Shown here: positions 1-6,464 of the stretch, one piece after another
Position numbering within the stretch: the stretch's first letter is position 1
How the letters are laid out: each line of letters starts with the position of its first letter
IMG/VR virus record: IMGVR_UViG_3300044846_002809
Location: 1-28,396 of that record
Length of the DNA: 28,396 bases
Strand: one strand, 5' to 3'
DNA from: a virus
Notes under the pieces: generated by a model
What the model was told of the DNA's origin: nothing
Seen by the model: the letters and a program-made list of their open reading frames with translations, nothing else
The model's database searches: none
Position numbers and translations under genes: made by a program

Positions 1-63
1 GGTTCCGTAGTGCCTCCCAAACGTAGTCAGCGCAAAAAACTCGACGTATTACAAAACCCATAA
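1..63 (+). CDS. 3' end of an upstream gene (partial)
   Basis: The first frame is open from the window edge for 20 codons and stops with TAA at 61-63. The other two forward frames hit TAG early. The stop shares its last A with the ATG of the next gene (TAATG), the kind of overlap used throughout this genome, which supports a real upstream cistron in the same operon. The tail is basic (KRSQRKK). Too little is present to name a function. Confidence 0.45.
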   Translation, partial: GSVVPPKRSQRKKLDVLQNP

Positions 64-770
64 TGAAACCCAAACCATCAGCATCACCACCCCTTGCCAG
101 CGGCATCCCAGTCCACTGCGCGCACCTGCGCCTCTCGGACGTGACCAGCCTCATCCCGAATCCGCGCAACCCGAACAAGCACGGCGACACTCAGGTTGCC
201 TTGCTCGCCAAGATCATCCGGCACCAGGGCTGGCGCGCACCCATCACCATCAGCCGTCGCTCCGGCTTCGTCGTCACCGGGCACGGCAGGCTGGAAGCGG
301 CGAAGCTGCTGCAGGTTGCCGAGGTGCCGGTGGACGAGCAGGATTTCGCAACGGAAGCCGACGAGTGGGCGCACCTCATCGCCGACAACCGCATCGCGGA
401 ACTGGCCGACGCCGACCGCACCATGCTGCGCGACTTGGCGGAGGAACTGGACACGGGCGACTTCGACATGGACCTGACCGGGTTCGATCATCTAGGGCTG
501 GAAGAGCTTATGACGGCGGCACCGCCTGAACAGGGCGAGAATGATCCGAACGAAGTATGGGCCGGGATGCCTGAATTTACTCAGGAGGAAATTATGGGCG
601 GCGCACACTTCTGCACTGTGCGCTTCAAGAACGAAGCAGCGCGCCGAGACTTTGAAAAGCTTCTTGGCTACACGCTATCTCACAAGGGAAAGCTGTTTTC
701 GACGTGGTATCCGAAGGCGGACTTCGATCAACTCGGATCAGTGGACGGCGCACGATATGAGCAATCCTAG
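63..770 (+). CDS. ParB-like nuclease-domain protein of a DNA-modification cassette
   Basis: A 235-residue protein. Residues 20-115 look like a ParB/Srx fold: NPRNPNKH at 33-40, the GHGRLEAA box at 73-80 and ADNR at 107-110. The C-terminal part (about 160-225) carries WAGMPEF at 166-172 and STWYP at 213-217, a second domain I associate with phage ParB-type proteins near base-modification genes. ParB/Srx domains bind CTP or ATP and some act as nucleases; in base-modification clusters their role is poorly defined. The gene overlaps the glycosyltransferase downstream by 14 bp, so the two are probably co-translated. The DNA becomes visibly less GC-rich from about position 540, within the gene, suggesting that the C-terminal domain and the next gene arrived together. 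Fold call fairly sure; exact role inferred. Confidence 0.8.
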   Translation: MKPKPSASPPLASGIPVHCAHLRLSDVTSLIPNPRNPNKHGDTQVALLAKIIRHQGWRAPITISRRSGFVVTGHGRLEAAKLLQVAEVPVDEQDFATEADEWAHLIADNRIAELADADRTMLRDLAEELDTGDFDMDLTGFDHLGLEELMTAAPPEQGENDPNEVWAGMPEFTQEEIMGGAHFCTVRFKNEAARRDFEKLLGYTLSHKGKLFSTWYPKADFDQLGSVDGARYEQS

Positions 771-1587
771 CGCGCCAGTTTACATCATATCGAAAGGACG
801 ATGGGAGCGGCGCATGACCGCGAAGGCGTTGGATGAAATCAAAGTTCCATTCAGAATCGTCATCGAACCGCAGGAGTTTCCGCAATACTCTACGGTGATT
901 GACCCCGCAAAAATACTTGTCCTGCCGTTTTCAAATCTCGGGCAGGGTGGCATCCCGGCGCGGAATTGGGTATGGGAACACGCAAAGGCGGAAGGCCACG
1001 CTTGGCACTGGATTTTAGATGACAACATTGCGTGGTTTGCGCGAGTCCATAATAACCGAAAACTCCGCGTGACATCCGGCGTTTGTTTCCAATGTGTCGA
1101 GGACTTGGTGAACCGATATGAGAATGTCCCGCTCGCAGGGCTTCAATATGAAATGTTCACGCCGACACTCTCAAAGCTGCGACCGCTTATCATCAACACG
1201 CGGATTTATTCCTGCATTTTGATTCGGAACAATCTCCCGTTTCGCTGGCGCGGGCGCTACAATGAAGACACTGATCTGTCTCTCCGTGTGCTCAAGGCAG
1301 GATTCTGCACGATACTGTGCCAAGCATTCGTTTGCAAAAAAATCACCACGATGAAGATGAAGGGCGGCAATACTGATTCTCTTTATACCGGCGATGGTCG
1401 CCTAAAAATGGCGCAGTCATTGGAAAACCAACACCCTGACGTGGTGAAAATACGCCACAGGTTCGGGCGCTGGCAGCACGTCGTGAACATGAAGCCGTTC
1501 AAAAACAACAAGCTCATCCTGAAACCCGGCGTCGTCATTCCAGATTCGCCTGACAACTACGGCATGAAGCTAGTCAAAACCAAATGA
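757..1587 (+). CDS. TET-associated-type glycosyltransferase (TAGT-like), DNA base modification
   Basis: A 276-residue protein from the ATG at 757. The frame is open further upstream, to 541, but that part is a shadow of the ParB gene. The N-terminus YIISKGR (9-15), a central ILDDN acidic motif (86-90) and YNEDTDLSLR (168-177) fit the GT-A-like glycosyltransferases called TAGT, described by Iyer, Aravind and colleagues from phage hypermodification loci. They are predicted to attach sugars to modified bases, often hydroxymethylpyrimidines made by TET/JBP dioxygenases. The acidic residues would bind metal and nucleotide-sugar, and the EDTD motif is the likely catalytic region. Lysine-rich and less GC-rich than the packaging genes, consistent with transfer. 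No dioxygenase lies in the window, so the substrate base is unknown. The assignment rests on motif recall, not a search. Confidence 0.72.
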   Translation: MSNPSAPVYIISKGRWERRMTAKALDEIKVPFRIVIEPQEFPQYSTVIDPAKILVLPFSNLGQGGIPARNWVWEHAKAEGHAWHWILDDNIAWFARVHNNRKLRVTSGVCFQCVEDLVNRYENVPLAGLQYEMFTPTLSKLRPLIINTRIYSCILIRNNLPFRWRGRYNEDTDLSLRVLKAGFCTILCQAFVCKKITTMKMKGGNTDSLYTGDGRLKMAQSLENQHPDVVKIRHRFGRWQHVVNMKPFKNNKLILKPGVVIPDSPDNYGMKLVKTK

Positions 1588-1790
1588 GAGCACGCACAAA
1601 AGGAAGCGTTCGCTTCGATCCTTATTACAAGCTGGAGACGTGGAATCCACGCGCGCTTGCGTGGAGTCCAGTGCAGCGCAGATTTGAAACTGAGACAGCC
1701 GCAGTTTCGGCGGCGCAGCGCGGACAGTTTCGCGTGATGATTGTCACGGAGTCAGGAATTACAGCCGGAGCAAAACAAGAAAAACCATGA
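1584..1790 (+). CDS. small hypothetical protein
   Basis: A 68-residue protein whose ATG overlaps the stop of the glycosyltransferase gene (ATGA) and whose stop overlaps the ATG of the terminase small subunit in the same way. That double coupling is the main reason to accept it. The protein is basic and mixed in composition, with RFDPYYKLETWNP near the start and no membrane segment or cysteine motif. It resembles short beta-rich phage proteins but no family is recognised. It may serve either the modification cassette or packaging. Confidence 0.6.
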   Translation: MRARTKGSVRFDPYYKLETWNPRALAWSPVQRRFETETAAVSAAQRGQFRVMIVTESGITAGAKQEKP

Positions 1791-2269
1791 GCCGCCCCGC
1801 AACAACCGCCGAATGGAACGCCGACCGCACCGCGCAACTGCTCGACGTGACGCGAGAGCATCTCTACGTCCTCGCCCGCGCGGGCACGATCCCGAAGCCG
1901 ATAGACGGCGCATGGGCGGCGGTGAAGTGCAACGTCGCCTACATCCGCAGTCTGCGTGACCGGCACAGCGCGAGCAGCAAGGAGGACAAGTCGCGGAAGC
2001 TCAAGGCCGAGGCGGATATGGCCGAGATGGAAAGCGCACGCATGGAGGGCACGCTTTGCCTGCGAAGCGACTACCTGAACAACTTCGCGGATGCCATCGC
2101 GCACGGCGTCTCTCGGATATCCCGGCTCAAGACGCTGACCACGGCGCAAAAGGAATCCGTGTTCGCGGCGCTGCGCGAGTTGAAGCTGCCGGAATTGGAG
2201 CAAGAAACACCGCAAGATGACGGGAAAAATGCACCGCCGGAAGAAATTTCTTCAGACGTAAAAGGTTGA
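1787..2269 (+). CDS. terminase small subunit (Nu1-like)
   Basis: A 160-residue protein. The first 60 residues read as a winged helix-turn-helix that selects the packaging site (TAQLLDVTREHLYVLARAG, then a short wing). A charged coiled helix follows (KEDKSRKLKAEADMAEMESA), then a region with RSDYLNNFADAIAHGVSRI typical of Nu1-like or DUF1441-like small terminases. Small subunits bind the viral pac or cos site and load the large subunit. The gene starts within the stop of the previous one. The large subunit normally follows directly; here two other genes intervene. Confidence 0.75.
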   Translation: MSRPATTAEWNADRTAQLLDVTREHLYVLARAGTIPKPIDGAWAAVKCNVAYIRSLRDRHSASSKEDKSRKLKAEADMAEMESARMEGTLCLRSDYLNNFADAIAHGVSRISRLKTLTTAQKESVFAALRELKLPELEQETPQDDGKNAPPEEISSDVKG

Positions 2270-2340
2270 GTTTTAGCATTTTACGCTGGCTCATGAAAAT
2301 AAGTGTGGACACAAAGCGTTTTATGCGAAAAGGTTCACCC

Positions 2341-3045
2341 ATGAACACAACTCGCACCGCAGCCAACCCGCATCCCATATACCTCAAAGCCGCACGCGGC
2401 GAATACATTGCGCCGAAGGATCTCGCCGTCCTTGTCCGTACCGCACTCAAAGCCGAATGGCCGAGCGTGAAATTCGGAGTCACCAGCAGCCGTGGAGGTG
2501 GCTCATCCGTGAGCGTCCGATGGCAGGACGGGCCGACAAGTAGGCAGGTTCAATCCATCGCCGGTCAGTTTGAAACGAAGGGCTTTGACGGCATGATCGA
2601 CATGGCGCATTCCAACAGTCTTTGGATTTACCCTGACGGCTCGGCTCATTGCGCGCATGACAGCGGAACCGAGGGCAGCATGGGTAGCGCGCCGGAAGTG
2701 ATCGTGTCACCCAAGGACGGCACAGCCATCCTGCTACACAACGTGGCATCCTGCTACGTGATGGAATCACGCAGCATTTCCGCCGCGCCGCTCCGCCGCG
2801 CCATCGCCGAATATCGCGCTGAGAATTGGGTGGGATTTGAAGCAGTGGATTGGGACGCCATCGAAATCCGCGAGCACGCTGACGGTGACGCATACCTTGC
2901 CAACGTGCCGAGCATCCATGTGGGCGGGCCGCACTACTGGCTAGACTCCGCAATCGGTGCAAAGGCGCACAGCTATGACATGACGAAGCCGCAGCCCGAG
3001 GTTGCAAAACTGGAGCCGGTACATTCTCCGGTGCTGTGCTGGTGA
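2341..3045 (+). CDS. LPD29-domain protein between the terminase subunits
   Basis: A 234-residue protein from the ATG at 2341, chosen because AAAAGG sits 7 bases upstream; a TTG at 2266 in the same frame has no such signal. Residues 26-88 match the large polyvalent-protein-associated domain LPD29: a helix (LAVLVRTALKAEWPSVKF), then GGGSSVSVRW (52-61) and a GFDGMIDM strand (81-88). LPD29 occurs in phage and plasmid polyvalent proteins and is of unknown biochemical function. The C-terminal half is acidic with aromatic residues and no clear homology. Its position between TerS and TerL is unusual. Its stop overlaps the GTG of the next small gene. Confidence 0.7.
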   Translation: MNTTRTAANPHPIYLKAARGEYIAPKDLAVLVRTALKAEWPSVKFGVTSSRGGGSSVSVRWQDGPTSRQVQSIAGQFETKGFDGMIDMAHSNSLWIYPDGSAHCAHDSGTEGSMGSAPEVIVSPKDGTAILLHNVASCYVMESRSISAAPLRRAIAEYRAENWVGFEAVDWDAIEIREHADGDAYLANVPSIHVGGPHYWLDSAIGAKAHSYDMTKPQPEVAKLEPVHSPVLCW

Positions 3046-3188
3046 ATAGGGCGGCACAACAACTCGGAAGGCTCGGCAAGGGCAAGCCCAAGACACTCAC
3101 CTCGGCGGAACGTGAACGCCGCCGGGAGTGGGCGCGCGGGCTGGCACAGCGAAGAAAGGCAAAGCATGAAGTTCCGCCGACTCGCTGA
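3042..3188 (+). CDS. 48-residue basic protein bridging to terminase large subunit
   Basis: A GTG start at 3042 overlaps the stop of the LPD29 gene (GTGA). The frame reads 48 residues and ends 23 bp inside the terminase large-subunit gene. The protein is highly basic: LGRLGKGKPKTLTSAERERR, then a WARGLAQRRKAKH helix. This Gly-Lys plus Arg-rich helix pattern resembles other tiny DNA-associated phage proteins. Overlap at both ends suggests translational coupling that carries ribosomes into terminase. No function can be assigned. Confidence 0.5.
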   Translation: MNRAAQQLGRLGKGKPKTLTSAERERRREWARGLAQRRKAKHEVPPTR

Positions 3189-5124
3189 ACAGACCCGTCG
3201 CGACGCATACTCGCTCTGGGCCGGCTGGCATCTGCGCGAGGTTCGCAAGCCGAGCGTGTGGGCCGCGCAAGACCGCCGTATCGCTGCGGGCCAATCGCCG
3301 CTTACGCACGGCGAGGATATCCCGTATCGGCACGAAGTCATGCCGTGGTGCGTGGAGCCGATGGACACGGCGGACGATCCGACCGTCAACGTGATCGTGC
3401 TCTGGATGGCACGGCGCAGCGGCAAGACGGAAGGCGTGTGCGGCAACATCATCGGGCGCACCGTCACGGACGACCCCGGCAACATCATCAGCATGTGGCC
3501 AGTCGAGGACAGCAGCGACCGTTTTTCCCGCGACGTGATCGAGCCGATGATCGAGGCGACGCCTTCACTCACGCGCGTATTCGTGGAGCGCAAGAGCCGC
3601 GACACCGGGCGCACGATTGACTACAAGCGGTTCCACGGTGGCTCACTCTACATCATCAACGCTGGCAGCAAGAGCAAGACGCGCGGCATGGCGGCGAAGA
3701 TAGTCCTGGCGCATGAAGTGGACGCCTACCCGGTGAGCAGCCAAGGCGAGGGTGACCCCATCGCGAAACTGTTCGGGCGCACGGAAGGATTTGAGGCGAC
3801 GAAGATCATCGAATCCACTGGCACCTTCACCGCCGAGATCACGCCCGATGGCGCAAAGGTTTATCGGAGCAACATCGAGATGTGGTATGACCGGAGCGAT
3901 CAACGAAAATGGTTCTGCCCATGCCGGAAGTGTGGGCAAGGCCAGTGGCTCAAGTTCGATCAGATCAAAGCCGTCGCAAAAAAAAGCGGCTCGCTTCATT
4001 TCTACCTTTGCGAAACGTGCGACGCGGATCACGACGAAAAGCAGTGGCGTCGCATGGTGGGAGCCGGACAATGGAAACCCACGGCACCGTTTAACGGCGT
4101 GCGCGGCTACTGGATCAACGGTGCCAACTCGCTATTTCCCAAAGCGAAAGGCTACACGTCAAAGCTCCATCAGTTCCACGCCGAGAACGAAGCAGCGATG
4201 GCAGCGCAGCCGGAAGTCAAAAAGGTATGGGTGAATGAAATGCGGGCCGAGCTTTGGAACCCTGACACGGAGAAAACGCCGCCGCCACCGTATCAGCCCA
4301 TTCTCGACGGGCGCGAAGACTACGCGACCGAGGCCGCAGTGCTTGTGCCAGAGCAGGCGCTTGTGCTCACTAGCATGACCGACTTGCACGCCGACCGGCT
4401 GGAGGTGGAGTGGCGCGCGTGGGCGAAGGACGAGACGAGTTGGGGCGTCGGCCACTTCGTTCTTTTCGGCGATACAAATCGCACGGAAGTATGGGAGGAA
4501 TGGACGAAGCATCAGCAGCGCACATTCCCGCACGCGCTCGGCGTCCCGCTGCGACTGTCAATGGCGCTTGTGGACGGCGGATGGCGCGTTGATCCGGCGC
4601 TTGCGATGCTGCAACGAATCCATCACACCCCGGTACCGGGCGTGACTGGCAAGGTGCGAATCAGCAAGGGCGCACCGCAATGGCAATCCGTAATCCACAA
4701 CAGATGGGGCACCGTTAAGACGACAGCCAAGGGCATCATCATCGGGACATGGGCGGCGAAGTCACTGATTTACGAACGCCTGCGCTGGCACGGCGCGAAG
4801 GAAAAGCCGCCCGGCTTCATGCACTTCGGCAAATGCTACGGCGACGAGTTCATCCGGCAAACCGTATCCGAAGTGAGCGTGTTCAAGATTATCAACGGCG
4901 CGAATGTGGAGACGTTCAAGAACCCCGATGGCAACCGCAACGAAGCGCTGGACTTGCTTGTCGGCAACCTCGCCGCGTTCCGGCGCACGCGATGGGACTT
5001 CGAGACAATTGAGCGGACGATGCGCGACGACGCCGAAGCCCTGCGCACGCCAAACGCGAAGCCGAAACCGGAAATTGACTACGCCATTTTTGAGGGCGGG
5101 CAGACGCGGAGCGGGTGGCTGTGA
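3166..5124 (+). CDS. terminase large subunit (GpA family)
   Basis: A 652-residue packaging ATPase/nuclease. The ATG at 3166 is preceded by AAAGG at a suitable distance; an in-frame GTG at 3112 would add 18 residues without a better signal. A Walker A-like motif RRSGKT lies at 83-88 and Walker B VLAHEVDA at 181-188 with the acidic pair at 184 and 186. A cysteine-paired zinc-ribbon-like segment (CPCRKCG, later CETCDAD) precedes GQWKPTAP, as in GpA proteins. The C-terminal half should hold the RNase H-like nuclease that cuts concatemers (LVDGGW region). The length fits the family. It acts at the portal vertex during filling. Confidence 0.93.
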   Translation: MKFRRLAEQTRRDAYSLWAGWHLREVRKPSVWAAQDRRIAAGQSPLTHGEDIPYRHEVMPWCVEPMDTADDPTVNVIVLWMARRSGKTEGVCGNIIGRTVTDDPGNIISMWPVEDSSDRFSRDVIEPMIEATPSLTRVFVERKSRDTGRTIDYKRFHGGSLYIINAGSKSKTRGMAAKIVLAHEVDAYPVSSQGEGDPIAKLFGRTEGFEATKIIESTGTFTAEITPDGAKVYRSNIEMWYDRSDQRKWFCPCRKCGQGQWLKFDQIKAVAKKSGSLHFYLCETCDADHDEKQWRRMVGAGQWKPTAPFNGVRGYWINGANSLFPKAKGYTSKLHQFHAENEAAMAAQPEVKKVWVNEMRAELWNPDTEKTPPPPYQPILDGREDYATEAAVLVPEQALVLTSMTDLHADRLEVEWRAWAKDETSWGVGHFVLFGDTNRTEVWEEWTKHQQRTFPHALGVPLRLSMALVDGGWRVDPALAMLQRIHHTPVPGVTGKVRISKGAPQWQSVIHNRWGTVKTTAKGIIIGTWAAKSLIYERLRWHGAKEKPPGFMHFGKCYGDEFIRQTVSEVSVFKIINGANVETFKNPDGNRNEALDLLVGNLAAFRRTRWDFETIERTMRDDAEALRTPNAKPKPEIDYAIFEGGQTRSGWL

Positions 5125-5144
5125 AAAGAAATTAAAAATAACCC

Positions 5145-5173
5145 TTGCGTGCGGAAACGCTTTAGAGAATACT
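5145..5173 (+). promoter_or_regulatory. candidate promoter after terminase (TTGCGT-17-AATACT)
   Basis: TTGCGT at 5145-5150 and AATACT at 5168-5173 are 17 bases apart, after an A/T-rich stretch (AAAAATAA). The hexamers match sigma70 only moderately (3/6 and 4/6). The segment before and through the -35 resembles one at 27052-27068, which raises its credibility. It would drive the accessory island. Confidence 0.3.
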
Positions 5174-5181
5174 GCCCGCAC

Positions 5182-5343
5182 ATGAGCATTCAACTTCAAC
5201 AATTTTCGGCAGGGCTCGGCGCGGCGGGGCAGGGCGGGGCGGGGCAGGGCTCGGCCCGGCAGGGCGCGGCGGGGCCAGGCATGGCATGGCAGGGCAAGGC
5301 AATTACGAGACACGCGGGCGGTAACAGCGTGACAAATTTATGA
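5182..5343 (+). CDS. possible leader ORF reading through the first GGCNN array
   Basis: An ATG at 5182 opens 53 codons that cross the whole pentamer array and end at 5343, overlapping the ATG of the T5orf172-type gene (ATGA). Because the unit is five bases, translation cycles through three frames and yields a five-residue periodic Gly/Ala/Gln-rich peptide (QGGAG, QGSAR, QGAAG). No ribosome-binding site is seen. It may be translated only as a coupling leader, or not at all. The exact overlap with the next start is the one argument in its favour. Confidence 0.2.
   Translation: MSIQLQQFSAGLGAAGQGGAGQGSARQGAAGPGMAWQGKAITRHAGGNSVTNL
5208..5302 (+). repeat. degenerate pentanucleotide array (GGCNN)19
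   Basis: Nineteen consecutive five-base units, every one beginning GGC, with the last two bases varying (AG, TC, GC, GG, CC, CA, AT, AA). No unit breaks phase. The array ends with GGCAA twice. It sits between terminase and the T5orf172-type gene. It shares the 18-base core GGCGCGGCGGGGCCAGGC (5263-5280) and an AATTT...TCGGCAGGG lead-in with the array at 6184. Confidence 0.93.
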
Positions 5344-5852
5344 GCGGACACGTCTATTTTTTCCACAACGGCAGGCATTGCAAAATCGGCTACACGACGC
5401 CCGACTTGAAGCGCCGCCTTTGGGCCGCGCATGTGTGGAGTCCGCACGCGCTGAATATCGTCGGCACGATATTCTCAGAATTTCCCGATCAACTCGAAAA
5501 AGCGATACACCTACAACTGGCACATCGCAGACTCGTAAAACCAAGCGGGAACGGCGAATGGTTTGACCTGACCCTCGACGAAACAACCAAGGTCATCACA
5601 GAAAACAAAAATGGACAACTCAGACAGTATCATCACAGCGAAGCTCACGGGCATCCGGCCCATTATGTTCGACCGCTACGGCGGGGACAACAAGACCAAG
5701 CTGGAGGACTTGGACAAGATGTATTGCGACGAGCATGGGACGTGTGGAATCCCCGTGCTCAACGTGTTCAGCCTCCTGTCAGCGGAAAACACGCCATCGG
5801 TTGCGAAGCGTTTTTACGGCAAGCAGGGCCGGGACGTGGCGCAGGGTATTAA
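5340..5852 (+). CDS. T5orf172/MUG113-type (GIY-YIG-like) protein
   Basis: The ORF encodes 170 residues, of which only about the first 90 look like a folded domain. HVYFFHNGRHCKIGYTTPDL near the N-terminus is followed by an arginine pair, then a leucine-glutamate-histidine segment (QLEKAIHLQL) and GEWFDLTLDE. This is the T5orf172/MUG113 pattern, a GIY-YIG-related fold found in phage DNA-binding or nuclease proteins. After residue 90 the frame runs 242 bp into the next gene and the sequence becomes shadow-like (His/Arg/Gly-rich), so the original stop was probably lost. It starts at an ATGA overlap with the ORF crossing the repeat. Function in DNA processing is inferred. Confidence 0.6.
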   Translation: MSGHVYFFHNGRHCKIGYTTPDLKRRLWAAHVWSPHALNIVGTIFSEFPDQLEKAIHLQLAHRRLVKPSGNGEWFDLTLDETTKVITENKNGQLRQYHHSEAHGHPAHYVRPLRRGQQDQAGGLGQDVLRRAWDVWNPRAQRVQPPVSGKHAIGCEAFLRQAGPGRGAGY

Positions 5853-6171
5853 GTCGTTCTGCAACATCGAGGCGGTCGGCGGGGACGATCCGCTTTTTTC
5901 GCCGCTTCTGGACGAGGACGGAAAGCCCTACAAGAGCAACGATCCGCGCATCAAGATCATGAACCACGTCGCACGTCTCGCGAAGGGCATTCCAAACCCG
6001 AAGACGCGCCCGATGATTCCGACCGGGTGGAGCGTTTCGTTTCGCTTCGAGCTTCAACCGAGCGAGCTTTTGAACGAGGCGACGCTGCGGAAGATGATCA
6101 CGCAGGGCGGCATCCTCGGACTCGGCACGTTCCGCCCTATCTTCGGGCGATACAAGGTGACGTGGCTGTGA
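5611..6171 (+). CDS. conserved phage protein of unknown function
   Basis: A 186-residue protein. I recognise the general pattern from phages and prophages: an N-terminal 'I.P.MFDRY' segment (residues 15-24), a middle segment beginning PSVAKRFYGKQGRDVAQG, a PNPKTRP turn followed by an amphipathic strand, and a C-terminal glycine-rich GILGLGTFRPIFGRYKV. The family has no established role that I know. The terminal Gly-rich loop resembles those of RAMP/ferredoxin-like folds, but that is only an impression. Its 5' third overlaps the extended reading frame of the T5orf172-type gene. It is followed at once by the second GGCNN array. Confidence 0.65.
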   Translation: MDNSDSIITAKLTGIRPIMFDRYGGDNKTKLEDLDKMYCDEHGTCGIPVLNVFSLLSAENTPSVAKRFYGKQGRDVAQGIKSFCNIEAVGGDDPLFSPLLDEDGKPYKSNDPRIKIMNHVARLAKGIPNPKTRPMIPTGWSVSFRFELQPSELLNEATLRKMITQGGILGLGTFRPIFGRYKVTWL

Positions 6172-6183
6172 GTTAATTTCCTC

Positions 6184-6273
6184 GGCAGGGACTGGCGGGG
6201 CCGGGCACGGCGAGGCAAGGCTCGGCACGGCGCGGCGGGGCCAGGCGCGGCTTGGCGCGGCAAGGCAAGGCAA
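6184..6273 (+). repeat. degenerate pentanucleotide array (GGCNN)18
   Basis: Eighteen five-base units, 17 starting GGC and one (the second) reading GGACT, all in one phase. The array opens with GGCAG and closes with GGCAA three times. It shares the 18-base core GGCGCGGCGGGGCCAGGC (6229-6246) with the array at 5208; elsewhere the variable pairs differ. It lies 12 bp after the stop of the gene at 5611. Confidence 0.93.
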
Positions 6274-6464
6274 ACACAAGGGCGGCGCTGGCAACGGTGC
6301 CGCCCTCAGCTTTGCGCTTGCAAAGGCCGCGCGAGTGGTGCAATGTCGCGGCGTTGCCAATCATGGTGACGCGCCGGTTTCCTCCGGTGAAGCGACTTTT
6401 CTACGCCCCGCTTGTGCCGTGCTCATTCGAGCCGGGAGGAACGCAAGCGGGGCAACTTTTGTCT
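6274..6464 (+). promoter_or_regulatory. structured leader of the winged-helix gene
   Basis: This non-coding stretch holds two inverted repeats. GGGCGGC (6280-6286) pairs with GCCGCCC (6299-6305). A stronger 12-base stem pairs 6405-6416 with 6442-6453 (GCCCCGCTTG against CAAGCGGGGC plus two inner pairs, one a wobble). The second stem is followed by AACTTTTGTCT and then the ATG at 6465, which looks like a weak intrinsic terminator or attenuator. A GGAGGA lies in its loop, too far from the ATG to act as a normal ribosome site. Confidence 0.5.

Noticed and set aside
541-756. Upstream extension of the glycosyltransferase frame
   Set aside because: It covers the ParB gene in another frame and has Arg/Ser-rich shadow composition. 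The YIISKGR motif starts right after the ATG at 757.
5208-6273. GGCNN arrays as CRISPR or an insertion-sequence end
   Set aside because: Units are five bases with no spacers, and no inverted terminal repeats, target duplication or transposase are visible.
6252-6464. Extension of the winged-helix frame into the second GGCNN array
   Set aside because: It contains repeat-derived residues and a strong hairpin before the ATG at 6465. No domain is formed.
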